Source: Tieghemostelium lacteum | Lineage: Eukaryota; Evosea; Eumycetozoa; Dictyosteliales; Raperosteliaceae | Length of the DNA: 64,000 bases | Assembly (NCBI GenBank): GCA_001606155.1 | Contig: LODT01000020.1 | Span: 434,001-498,000, forward strand | Reading direction: 5' to 3' | In this document: positions 40,745-50,944 of the stretch, in pieces | Layout of the letters: each line of letters begins with the position of its first letter | Numbering within the stretch: position 1 is the stretch's first letter | Translations under genes and position numbers: made by a program | The notes under the pieces: generated by a model | The model's input: only the letters and a program-made list of their open reading frames with translations | Told to the model about the DNA's origin: nothing | The model's database searches: none

Positions 40745-41988
40745 CTATAATTGATATTTATTAATTAATTCGTTGACTAAATCTTGTGCAATCTTACCAG
40801 AGAGTGCATCAATTAGTAGTTTTAGATTTTGTTTGTCCTCTTTACTCATTGCAGAGAGATTAATTGACATTCTTGATATTTTTAAAAGGTTATTGAGAAT
40901 TGGATAAATTAATTCAAATTCTGAATTTACCAAATAATGTGATGCTAAAATTGAAATTATCGAGGTTAAAAGTTGTGGTGTTAATGCTTCATCAATGATT
41001 CTTGGAATATGCTTTGGATCAATCATTTTAAAGTATTGGTAAAATAGTGATTCATCTCCTTGAAATGATAGATAAACTCTTTCAAATTCAAATGAATTTC
41101 TTGGTGGTTGTTTGGGTACTGGTGCTTTAATAGTTGCCATTTTACTTAGTTTCTCTTCTAGAGATGTTGTTTTAATAGTTGTTGGTATTGATGCTGGTGT
41201 TATAGCGGTGTTGGTAGATGGTGTATTTGTGCTTGGTGTTATTACAGGCTGAATTTTAGTGGTTGGTGTTGTAGGTGAAGGTTTTGATACTGTATTTTCA
41301 ATTGGTACTATAGATGGTTGTGGTTTTGGTTGTTTAGGTGGTTCTAGTGATTTTAATTCTATACATTTTGTCAATTCCAATTGAGAATCTTTATTAGAAG
41401 GTTCGTTGGTTATACAATACTTGAAATCGGATATTGCTTCATCATATTTCTTTAGTTCTTTTCTTGCTATTCCTCTTCTATGATAGGCTTTTAAATTCCT
41501 AGGATCTAAATTCAAACATCTATTACAATCTACTTCGGCTTGTGTATAACTAAACAAATGAATGAATATTAAGTTTGGTACTATTTTCATTCTGAATATA
41601 TTTACTTTTTTAATTTAATATATGCGAATGCTCTATTTGCATATAAAACTGAATTGGTTGAATCCAATTGAATTGACATGGAATAATATTCAATAGCCTC
41701 TTTATATTTTTGTTGAGCAAACATTTGATTACCTTTTTCTTTAAGTTTTAATGACTCTGCTGTATTATCTATTGTAGGTGCATCTATAACATTTTCTCTA
41801 TTCTTTTTAGTTTCTCCTGATACTGTGGTAGTTGGTTGAGGAGGAGTGGAAGTTGTATGGCTCTGTGAAATGTTACTACTATTATTTGATAACGAATTTT
41901 TCCATTGCTTTAAATTTAATAAATAATCTCTAACATGTTGATTTTGTTCTAATATTTTTTTATTATCTCTAGTTGTACTAGAGGTCAT
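40745..41988 (-). CDS. rpap3: RPAP3-like TPR co-chaperone (R2TP complex)
   Basis: Two exons (41988-41606 and 41549-40745; 56-bp intron) give 395 residues. The N-terminus ILEQNQHVRDYLLNLKQWKNSL corresponds to the conserved RPAP3 N-terminal helix. One TPR triplet follows (about 90-200): AESLKLKEKGNQMFAQQKYKEAIEYY, then ANRAFAYIKLKK (intron here), then DCNRCLNLDPRNLKAYHRRGIARKEL, with the carboxylate-clamp residues K, N, N, K and R expected for binding the Hsp90/Hsp70 C-terminal EEVD. After a Pro/Thr-rich linker, the C-terminal RPAP3_C domain (about 285-395) begins PRNSFEFERVYLSFQGD. Metazoan RPAP3 has two TPR blocks; here only one is present. It assembles snoRNP, PIKK and RNA polymerase II complexes with Pontin/Reptin. 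The 3' end lies 54 bp from the arrestin gene's. Confidence 0.9.
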
Positions 41989-42196
41989 TTTAATAAATAC
42001 GAAATTTCACTTGTTATTTGTTTTTTTTAAGATCAAGATGCCGAAATGGATCTTTAATAAAAGAAAAAAAAAATTAAAAAAAAAATAAAATAATGAATAA
42101 TCGAACAACATACACCCTCATTTCCCGAAAATAATTTTCAGTCTTATTCACACTCTTCTTTATTGTTATTAAGAAATAAAGAATAAAATTATAAAT

Positions 42197-44599
42197 ATGA
42201 AACATAATATCTGTGTTATAGGTTCAGGTGGTAGAGAACATGCCATTGCATGGAAACTCTTACAGAGCCAACATGTAGATAAAGTCATAATGATACCAGG
42301 TAATGATATCCTACAAAACAGAGACAGAATTGTAAATGTCAAATTAGATAAACTTGATGGCCCATTAGTTGCAAATGTATGCAGACAATATAATATTGAA
42401 TTGGTATTTGTCGGACCTGAAGTACCACTCTGTGAAGGTATCTCCGATAGTCTTAAAAAACAAGGTATCTCATGTTTTGGACCATCTGAAAAGGCAGCAG
42501 TTATAGAGGGTTCTAAAGCATTCTCTAAAGACTTTATGGTAAGACACCAGATACCCACTGCCAAATACAAGAATTTTACAGATTATCTAGAAGCTTGCAA
42601 ATACATTGAGAATGAAGTTGACTATCAGATGGTTATTAAAGCTAGTGGTGTTGCTGCTGGAAAAGGTGTACTGATACCACAGGATAAGAAAGAGGCTTTA
42701 GAAGCTCTAAAGAGAATAATGGTTGTCAAGGAATTTGGTTCTGCAGGTCAAGAAGTCGTAATTGAAGAGTTTATCGAAGGTGAGGAATGCTCACTCATGT
42801 GTTTCTCTGATGGACATTCTTTGCAAGTAATGCCACCAGCTCAAGATCACAAGAGAATATTTGATCTTGACCAAGGACCTAATACAGGAGGTATGGGTGC
42901 ATATGCCCCTGCACCCTTTGTCATTGGTCATCAAGGTTCTCCAAGAGGAAAACACGGTTTTGGTGCACTTATCGACAGAGCTATAGAAACTGTTTTACAA
43001 CCTGCAATTGATGGAATGAGAAAAGAAGGTAGACCATTTGTTGGTGTTCTCTTTGCTGGTTTGATGATTAGTCGTCAACAACAAATCAAAGTTTTAGAAT
43101 TCAATTGTCGTATGGGTGACCCTGAAACTCAGGTAATTTTACCACTTTTGGAATCTGATCTCTACGAGGTTGTTTGTGCTTGTGTTGAAGGTAGATTAGA
43201 TAGTATACCAACTCTGAAATGGAGACAAGAGTATTGTGTGACTATTGTAGCTGCTAGTAAAGGTTATCCAGATGTCTATCCAAAAGGTCTTCCAATTAAA
43301 GGTATTGAGGAATGTAATTCGGTTTCAGGTATAACAGTTTTCCAAGCTGGTACATCATTGGCATCAGACATGAAAACTATGAATACAAGTGGAGGAAGAG
43401 TATTAGCAGTTACATGTATTGACAAGTCACTAGAAACTGCTATTCTCAGTGCCTATAAATCCATTCAATTGATTCAATTTGATGGTATGCAATATCGTAG
43501 AGATATCGGTCAAAAAGCATTAAATTACCTTAACAGTCAAGAAAAAGTTCAGTCAGTTAGCTACAGTGAATCTGGTGTTGACATGGAAAGAGGTGACCAA
43601 GTTGTTGACAATATAGTCCCCATGGCAAAATCAACTAATCGTCTAGGTTGTATGGCTGATTTAGGAGGTTTTGGTGCACTTTTTGATTGCAAAGCTGCTG
43701 GATTCAAAGATCCAATTTTGGTATCTGGTACTGATGGTGTAGGTACAAAACTAAAGATTGCACAGGAACTTGATATACATGGCACTATTGGTATTGATTT
43801 GGTTGCAATGTGTGTAAATGATGTAGTAGTTCAAGGTGCTGAACCATTGTTTTTCCTAGACTACTTTGCAACTGGTAAGATTCATGTAAATGTTGCTACT
43901 CAAGTTATTAGTGGTATTGCTAAAGGTTGTAAAGAGTCTGGTTGTGCTTTGATTGGTGGTGAAACTGCTGAAATGCCTGGAATGTATAAAGACGGAGAAT
44001 ACGATCTAGCAGGGTTCAGTGTAGGTGCTGTAGAAAGAGATAAATTACTACCACTGTTGAATGAGTTTAAAGAAGGTGATGTACTTTTGGGTATTGCAAG
44101 TTCAGGTGTACATTCTAATGGTTATTCGTTGGTTAGATATCTAGTAGAGAAGAAATCTGGTTTGAAATATACCGACAAATGTCCTTGGGATAGTTCAAAA
44201 ACTATCGGACAGAGTTTACTTACACCTACTAAACTATATGTTCTGAGTTGTTTAGCTGCTATTAAAGCAGGAGGTGTTAGAGCATTAGCTCATATAACTG
44301 GTGGTGGTATTACTGAGAATCTCCCTAGAGTATTTCCAAATGGTTATCAAGCCGAAATTAAATTTGGATCATGGACCATTCCACCTGTAATTCAGTGGTT
44401 GAATTCACTAGGTAACATGAAACAAGAGGAACTTCTAAGAACTTTTAATTGTGGTATTGGTATGATATTAGTTATTGATCCAACCCAATTAGACACTGTT
44501 AAATCCATTTTGGAATCACACAATGAAACTGTTTATACCATTGGTAGAGTCACCAAATCTTCCAATTCCAATGAAAAACCAAAAGTAGTTTATATATAA
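42197..44599 (+). CDS. purD: bifunctional GARS-AIRS purine synthesis enzyme
   Basis: Intronless, 800 residues. The first half (1 to about 425) is phosphoribosylamine-glycine ligase: NICVIGSGGREHAIAWKL at the N-terminus, FVGPEVPLCEGISD, ATP-grasp segments VIKASGVAAGKGVL and VVIEEFIEGEECSLM, GPNTGGMGAYAP, and EFNCRMGDPETQ. The second half (about 440-800) is phosphoribosylformylglycinamidine cyclo-ligase: YSESGVDMERGDQVVDNI, GTDGVGTKLKIAQ, MCVNDVVVQGAEPLFFLDY, GGETAEMPGMY, HITGGGITENLPR and FNCGIGM. The order GARS-AIRS without a C-terminal GAR transformylase is the yeast ADE5,7 and Dictyostelium purD arrangement. It carries out steps 2 and 5 of de novo purine synthesis in the cytosol. It is divergent from the RPAP3 gene with 208 bp between starts. 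Confidence 0.97.
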   Translation: MKHNICVIGSGGREHAIAWKLLQSQHVDKVIMIPGNDILQNRDRIVNVKLDKLDGPLVANVCRQYNIELVFVGPEVPLCEGISDSLKKQGISCFGPSEKAAVIEGSKAFSKDFMVRHQIPTAKYKNFTDYLEACKYIENEVDYQMVIKASGVAAGKGVLIPQDKKEALEALKRIMVVKEFGSAGQEVVIEEFIEGEECSLMCFSDGHSLQVMPPAQDHKRIFDLDQGPNTGGMGAYAPAPFVIGHQGSPRGKHGFGALIDRAIETVLQPAIDGMRKEGRPFVGVLFAGLMISRQQQIKVLEFNCRMGDPETQVILPLLESDLYEVVCACVEGRLDSIPTLKWRQEYCVTIVAASKGYPDVYPKGLPIKGIEECNSVSGITVFQAGTSLASDMKTMNTSGGRVLAVTCIDKSLETAILSAYKSIQLIQFDGMQYRRDIGQKALNYLNSQEKVQSVSYSESGVDMERGDQVVDNIVPMAKSTNRLGCMADLGGFGALFDCKAAGFKDPILVSGTDGVGTKLKIAQELDIHGTIGIDLVAMCVNDVVVQGAEPLFFLDYFATGKIHVNVATQVISGIAKGCKESGCALIGGETAEMPGMYKDGEYDLAGFSVGAVERDKLLPLLNEFKEGDVLLGIASSGVHSNGYSLVRYLVEKKSGLKYTDKCPWDSSKTIGQSLLTPTKLYVLSCLAAIKAGGVRALAHITGGGITENLPRVFPNGYQAEIKFGSWTIPPVIQWLNSLGNMKQEELLRTFNCGIGMILVIDPTQLDTVKSILESHNETVYTIGRVTKSSNSNEKPKVVYI

Positions 44600-45372
44600 C
44601 AACCTATGAAATAGTAAATAATAAATAGATATCTTTATCAATCTATTTATATTGTTTATTAATTTATTTATCCTAAAAAAATAAATTTGTATTTGAGTTC
44701 CAGTTGCAGATGTTGCAGGTAAATTTGACCAAATAAGAAATGTTCTGGTAAAATGAAAAAAAAAGAAGGTACTAGTTATGGTGCTAAAAGAGGGAAATAG
44801 ATTGTTAAAGAATAACTCTATTTAAGTCAAAGTTCATATTAGTTTATACTTGATAAATTATAATAGAGTATTTTAGAATATCATAAAATAGTGGTTTTGG
44901 TAATAAACAGTAATGGGTGCTGAATCCCAAGTGGGAGAAATGATTGAAGAGATTGAGGAGGAACAGTAGATCTAAATTTCAGTAAAGCTCCGATTTATTC
45001 GTTTATGATTCGATATTCATTCATATTCATGAATATGAACGAATATTTTTTTTAATATTTCGATTCGAATCGATTTATGAATCACCTTTTTTTTTTTTTT
45101 TATTAAAATCAACATCATCAAAATCAACAACATCAGCAACTTCAACCAAATCAGCACCATGTTGGGCTAGTTTCGAAAGATTCCATATTTCAATAAATGG
45201 ATTGAAAAAAATTAAAGCAGTTTGTAAATTATATAATGTAAATAAAACAATTGAACTCCTAGATTCTTATGAAAGTATCACAGATTTTGAGAGGGTTTCT
45301 TCTAAATACAAAACAATATATGATGTCACAAATTATATTTAATAAAAATTTCAATTTTATCGAAATTAAAAC
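44600..45372. other. palindrome-rich interval with coding-like remnant
   Basis: Downstream of purD. Contents: a minimal ORF at 44912 (18 codons, acidic end EEIEEEQ); a perfect 20-bp palindrome at 45020-45039; a perfect 14-bp palindrome at 45060-45073; and a + strand frame open from 44986 to the stop at 45342 without any ATG. The second half of that frame looks like real protein (SAPCWASFERFHISINGLKK, then IKAVCKLYNVNKTIELLDSY). It may be an isolated exon or a decayed gene fragment. Confidence 0.35.
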
Positions 45373-45455
45373 TTTGCGTTATAAAAATATAGTGGTGTTT
45401 GTTACTTTATTATAATAATAAAGTAACAAACACCACTATATTTTTATAACGCAAA
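45373..45455. repeat. 83-bp perfect palindrome
   Basis: Arm 45373-45413 is the exact reverse complement of arm 45415-45455, with a single central base at 45414: 41 paired bases, no mismatch. Arms begin TTTGCGTTATAAAAATATAG. It lies between the start-less frame ending at 45342 and the minus-strand gene whose last codons (…CVIKI-stop) fall inside the right arm. It would form a long hairpin in RNA of either strand. Confidence 0.95.
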
Positions 45456-45817
45456 TAAACATACGAATTGTTAAAACACAAATTGCAACTCCCAATTTGA
45501 TAGATTTGAGAAGTAATGGTGATTCATTTTGGTATCTATGTACTAAACATTCAACAACTTGACTATTGTTTCTATCAGGAACGACCAAATGGATCATTAA
45601 GCCCTTGGGTTGCTTTTCATTTGTTGTTTCACTTGCAATGTCCAATAACAATGAATGATGACCAGACTCTGTGCCAGTGGTATCCAATGATGATTTATAT
45701 ATATTTAAATAAGTATTAACATTATCAAATGAATGATTCAAAAGAATTTATACCATAGTTCATGATTCCAGTATTTATGTCTGTGGGGAAATAACTTGTA
45801 GATAGAAATGAACCCAT
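45436..45817 (-). CDS. small hypothetical protein, 98 aa, ending inside the palindrome
   Basis: Two exons (45817-45754 and 45668-45436), joined across an 85-bp GT-AG intron (phase 1), give 98 residues beginning MGSFLSTSYFPTDINTGIMNY. I do not recognise the product. The middle contains GLMIHLVVPDRNNSQVVECL, and the C-terminal 25 residues are hydrophobic (KSIKLGVAICVLTIRMFICVI), perhaps a membrane segment. The final five codons and the stop lie in the right arm of the 83-bp palindrome, so the original C-terminus may have been replaced when that repeat formed. The intron solution removes an apparent frame break near 45740. It could equally be the first two exons of a truncated gene. Confidence 0.4.
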
Positions 45818-46073
45818 TTTATATGAATTTTTTTCCCATGGGGAATTACTTTTAAAATTAAGTATTTGAAAAAATGATTAGGAAGACAGGTTATCTGTTT
45901 TAAACTTCTCGATTTAGAAAGAAAACAATGTAAATTTCTAATGAAATTTTTGTTGGTAAAAACTAAAAAACAAAGGGACTGTGAGTATCTTAAAGAGTAG
46001 TCTCAGTGAATTCTTATCTATTTCATTTAATTTATAATTAAATATACAAATAAATTTATTATATATTATATAT

Positions 46074-47819
46074 TTAAGTAAAATAAGGTTTATATCTATT
46101 AATTTTCATTGAAGTTTCATAAGCTTTTAATATCTTTGGATCAGATATTAAACTGACATCATCTATATACAAATGTCTTACTGACCTGTTATTTGTGATT
46201 GCATCAATGATGGTTGGAATCTCTTTATTATAAAAGCTAGTTGAATATCCTATACTGACCAGTGAAGAATTATTATTGAGTAAACTAATAAGTAAATCAG
46301 ATGTACCATATTCAGTTATGGCTCTATTTAAATTTAAATAAACTAGAGTACAATTGAGATTGAAGGCTTCTATTAATTCAAAACCATTCCATTTGTTAAG
46401 TGGTTTACCAATGTCTAATGATATCAGACTTGGATGATTACTTATAATGAGTTTAGACAGTGTTTTAATTGATATATTTGAATCTATACATTTAAGTGCT
46501 TTGAGATTAGGTAGTATTACAAAAGTTTCAAATATAAGGTCCCATTGTTCCTTTGTATTTTCCAATAACCCTAAATCTAGAATCTGAAGTGTTTGGCAGG
46601 CAATGAGTGATGATGTAATATTCTGAGCTTGACAATTCAAGGTGACAGATATTCTCTGTAATTTAGGTGACTCCAGAGTATGTAGCGCCCAAACACCAGG
46701 AGTATGAGTCATTTTGAAGGTTTCAATAGCCGATTGGTTTAACCACTTGGTATTGTAGAATATCTGTCGAGGTGACTCAATTTTTAGTGATTTCAAAGTA
46801 GTGTTATTTATAGTAAATTCTGAAAATTGATATCTACTACAAACCATATCAGTTGCGCTATATGATATCTCCTGTATAACCTGATTTTGGTTCATTAGCT
46901 CAACTATCTCTAATGGAGTACTACCAATATCATCGTGATAGTTTAATATAGATTTATTATTAACAACACATTCAATGAATGGACGTTCATTTAATGTTCT
47001 ATCAGGGAATTTAATTTGGGCCAAATACAAATGGGTGAGAGATCTACTGCTTTCAATGAAATCGTAGAGTGGTTTGGCATATTCTAATTTAGCTTGTACA
47101 ATTTTAAGTTTCTCTAGACCATGTAAATGGATGGCAATAGAATTTAGTAGTACTAAATCAATGTTCATATAATGTAGGTTAAAAAAGTGACTTACCATCT
47201 CTAATTCAACCAAATGATCCATATGTAAAAATAGATTCCCAAAGTGTTCGATAGAGGTATCAAATTGTTTTCTGAGTACTAATTTTGAAATTTTGTTATT
47301 AGAGCTACTATTATTGAAAGTTTCAATAGCATTACTAATATGTCTATCAAATTTATCAATAAATTTATCATCTTCAAAATTGGTTTCCAAAGTTGTTAAA
47401 TTGGTGAATTGTAGATGATTCAGTAGATTGACTAGAGAGTATTTTTGGAGATGTTTAGTGGAGATTGGATTAATGATCAGTGAGGTTACAATTTTTGCAA
47501 CATCAGTTGGTTTTACTAAATTTGGATGATTTGCAATTAACCTCATATTCATTTGCAATTCATGAAACTTAATATTCCTTTTGGCCCAGGTGTGTGCAAA
47601 TTTCATTGATGAGACATCATTTACTGCATATTTTGGGTAAAGTAATGTCGGTAGTATACTATCATTCCAATATTTACAAACTCTTGATAGGGTATTTATA
47701 AGATTTTGAGTTTCTTCATTTATTGATAAATTAAAATTAACAAAATCAAAATCTATATTAGTGTTTATTATTCTTTTGACTATGTAATTTGGAAGTTGTT
47801 GATGATGATTTTGGGTCAT
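46074..47819 (-). CDS. F-box/LRR family protein
   Basis: Intronless, 581 residues. The N-terminus resembles an F-box (LPNYIVKRIINTNIDF, then SRVCKYWNDSILPTLLYPKY, residues about 9-70). The rest is a string of irregular leucine-rich repeats: LVELEMVSHFFNLHY, LEKLKIVQAKLEY, LTHLYLAQIKFPD, LQILDLGLLENT, LKALKCIDSNIS, LVYLNLNRAI and VRHLYIDDVSLI. This architecture is a large lineage-specific family in dictyostelids of the Polysphondylium/Heterostelium kind. A role as substrate receptor of an SCF ubiquitin ligase is inferred for F-box/LRR proteins generally; no substrate can be proposed. It is divergent from the SEN1-like helicase, with 111 bp between starts. Confidence 0.82.
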   Translation of the reverse strand: MTQNHHQQLPNYIVKRIINTNIDFDFVNFNLSINEETQNLINTLSRVCKYWNDSILPTLLYPKYAVNDVSSMKFAHTWAKRNIKFHELQMNMRLIANHPNLVKPTDVAKIVTSLIINPISTKHLQKYSLVNLLNHLQFTNLTTLETNFEDDKFIDKFDRHISNAIETFNNSSSNNKISKLVLRKQFDTSIEHFGNLFLHMDHLVELEMVSHFFNLHYMNIDLVLLNSIAIHLHGLEKLKIVQAKLEYAKPLYDFIESSRSLTHLYLAQIKFPDRTLNERPFIECVVNNKSILNYHDDIGSTPLEIVELMNQNQVIQEISYSATDMVCSRYQFSEFTINNTTLKSLKIESPRQIFYNTKWLNQSAIETFKMTHTPGVWALHTLESPKLQRISVTLNCQAQNITSSLIACQTLQILDLGLLENTKEQWDLIFETFVILPNLKALKCIDSNISIKTLSKLIISNHPSLISLDIGKPLNKWNGFELIEAFNLNCTLVYLNLNRAITEYGTSDLLISLLNNNSSLVSIGYSTSFYNKEIPTIIDAITNNRSVRHLYIDDVSLISDPKILKAYETSMKINRYKPYFT

Positions 47820-47930
47820 TGATATTGAGAAATTTAAAAAAAAAATTTACTGAATAAATTTTATTTTTCAAATCACTCATCCATCAGAAAGATATAGATA
47901 TATCACAAAACTGTGGTATATTAGTTCATT

Positions 47931-50814
47931 ATGACAACTGTAGTAGAAGATTCAAATAAACAACTTTTATCAAAAGCAGATAAATCCAATAAACACAGAG
48001 ATAAAAAAACTATAGATGTCACAAAAGAAACCTCCGAAACTAAAGAAGATGAAATAATCAAACCAAATCTTACACCTGATCAGATTCTATCTAGGTTTTA
48101 TAAACATGTATTATCATGGGATGCTTCAAAATTAGTACCAAATGTAAATTGTTTATAAATTAAACCCTATTGAAATGTTATTGAATATTGTCTGACTCAT
48201 GTTATTTCGATACTAAACAAATTAATAGGTTAAAAAGATTAAAGAGGTAAAAGTGTCATTTAAAGATACAAAGGATTATGTTACTACATTTGAACCATTG
48301 ATTTTTGAAGAATGTAGAGCACAGTTAGAAAGATCAATAGAGGAAGGTGAAGCAGATTCGGAACCTTGTCTATCAAGAGTCAGATACTTGACTGATACCA
48401 ATGACTTTTTAGTTGTAGGTTTAGTTATATCTCATGAAACTGAGTTATATTCATTTCATGATAATGATTTGATGATGTTATCAGTACATCATCCACGTAT
48501 AGTATTTGGAGAAGACGAAAACACAGAAATGTCAGATGAAGAGGATGAGGACACCAATGCAGGTACTCTAGATAAAACAGTAGGAAACAAAACAGCAGTA
48601 CATTCATCAAATGGACACACTATCATTGTGGATGAGGACCCTAATAAAGCAACTACTGATCAGCCTAAAAAGAAGAAATTAGCAATACCAAAATCAAAGA
48701 TGGAATTGACACCTGAGACTAGGTATCTACATTTAATTGGTACTGTAGAACATCTAGAGAGCGGTGGAATCAAAGTTAAATTCTATACTAAAGATCTCGG
48801 AGGTCGTTTTCAAAAATTAGCAATACTTCTAAGGCATGAAATGGATTGGTGGACTACTAAACTATGTAATCTATCTACTTTACAGAGAGAATTCTTGGCA
48901 TTACATTTAACAAGTCAATTGAATTTCATGAAAACTCTATTGTTACGTGACGAAGATGTTGATAGTGATCATATGGGTATGAAAATACCTCCAGCTTTGC
49001 AAAGTCAGTTTGAATCCACATATAATCCATCACAGTTCTCTGCGTTGAATTCAGCATTGGATGCACATCCTATTACCCTTATTCAAGGTCCACCTGGTAC
49101 TGGTAAGACACATGTCATTTTAGGTCTTATCAGTGTTTTATTACACAGTACTATTATCCCTAAACATCCAGTAGTTGAAAAGAAACAGTTTTTACAAAAA
49201 GAATTAACAGATGAAGAGAAACAAAGAGATTGGACAATATCTCAACCTTGGTATTTCAAATCTGGGTCCTATAAGAGCATACGTGATGATTTGTCACTTA
49301 TTGACTACCAATACGAGGAGAAGGAAGACAAGAGGAAAAAAGAATTTTTCAAAAAAATCAAAGAAACTGGTAGTACATTAAATGCTCTAAAGAAGAGAAA
49401 AATCCTGTTATGTGCTCCATCGAATGGTGCTGTTGATGAAATTGTTACACGTCTCCTTAGAGATGGTCTTTTGAATGAAGAAGGAAAGAAATATAATCCA
49501 AATATAGTTAGAGTAGGTCCAGGTTCGCATGCTGATGTCGACAGTGTTGCTCTTGATAGTATGGTACGTGCCAAACAGCAATTAATGTCCAGTAACACTG
49601 CAATTCCATCGTCATCAGCCTCAACTGCTCAAGCAACATCTGGAAGTGCCCGTTTGACACAGGACTCCAGTAGTATAAGAAACATGATTTTGGCAGATGC
49701 AGATATAGTTGCTACTACACTGTCATTCTCAGGTAGCAGTCTATTGACAAAACTCTCCAATGGTTTTGATATTGTTATTATCGATGAAGCTGCACAAGCT
49801 GTTGAAACATCTACACTTATTCCAATGCAACATCACTGTAAAAAGATTGTGTTAGTTGGTGATCCTAAACAGTTGCCTGCAACTATTATCTCACCAGTTG
49901 CAATCAAATACAGATATGATCAATCATTATTTGAGAGATTACAAGTTAAGACTATACCAACAATGTTGGATACTCAGTATCGTATGCATTCTAAAATCAG
50001 ACAATTTCCATCTGATCATTTCTATGATGGTCTATTGAAAGATGGTCCTAATATTCCTCAAAGACAACAAGGATACCACCAAAATCCATTCTTTGGACCA
50101 ATGGTATTCTATGATTTATCTTATACCACTGAATCTAAACCTACTGGTGGTTCAGTATGCAATTTTGAGGAATGTAAAATGGTGTATCTCTTGTATCAGT
50201 TAATTCTAAAAACTCATCCTGGTGAGGATTTCTCTGGAAGAATTGGTGTAATTTCACCATACAAACAACAGGTATTGACATTAAGAGAGTATTTCAAAAG
50301 TTTTCCAGGTGTTTCCATTGACACTGTAGATGGTTTCCAAGGTAGGGAAAAAGAAATTATAATATTCTCCTGTGTAAGAGCTCCAGAAGATAAAGGTAGT
50401 GGTATTGGTTTTTTGGCAGATGTCAGACGTATGAATGTAGCTATAACTAGACCTAGATCATCATTGATCATTGTTGGTAACTCACGTGCACTCTCTGTTA
50501 ATCCTGATTGGAATGATTTAATTAAACATGCTAAAGATGCTCACAATCTCATTCCTGTTTCAGAACCAATTGAAACAACTGTACCAACTTTTACCACATC
50601 AGAACTTTACGACACCCTAGCAGCTGAAGGTTTCAAACAAAAACTAAATCCTCCAAAATCAGTCGAAGAAATAGAAAACCAAAAAAAGAAAAAAAACAAA
50701 AGAAAACTAAGATCAAAGAAGAATAACAAGAATGAGGATAAGCATAAAGATAATGATAAAGAAATTAAAAAGTTTAAACCAGATACTAAAACACCAGATT
50801 CCTCAAAGAAATAA
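47931..50814 (+). CDS. SEN1/senataxin-like superfamily 1 helicase
   Basis: Two exons (47931-48143 and 48229-50814; 85-bp intron, phase 0) give 932 residues. The C-terminal two thirds has the Upf1-like SF1 motifs in order: GPPGTGKTHVI (Walker A, about 358-366), LLCAPSNGAVDEIVTRLL (Ia), VIIDEAAQAVETSTLIP (II, DEAA), VGDPKQLPATI (III), LDTQYRMHSKIRQFPS (IV), VDGFQGREKEIIIFSCVRA (V) and RRMNVAITRPRSSLIIVGN (VI). The DEAAQA box and GDPKQLPATI are typical of the Sen1/senataxin group. The N-terminal accessory domain contains an acidic insertion (about 48510-48660), and the C-terminal tail is Lys-rich, suggesting nuclear localisation. Sen1 proteins unwind RNA-DNA hybrids and help terminate RNA polymerase II. 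Confidence 0.92.
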
Positions 50815-50944
50815 AGGTTATTAAATTATCACAATATCTTAAAAAATATCTCAATTTTTTGAGAATAAGTGTATGATGAGGAGCATTAAATTTTTTTAAG
50901 TTTTATATAAATTCTTCAGTGTATACATATAAATTATAATAAAA

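Noticed and set aside
45060-45075. TTCGAATC word resembling a tRNA T-loop
   Set aside because: It is part of a perfect palindrome, with no acceptor or anticodon stem around it.
45730-45760. Apparent frame break in the small minus-strand gene
   Set aside because: An 85-bp GT-AG intron (45669-45753) restores a continuous frame, so no disabling mutation is needed.
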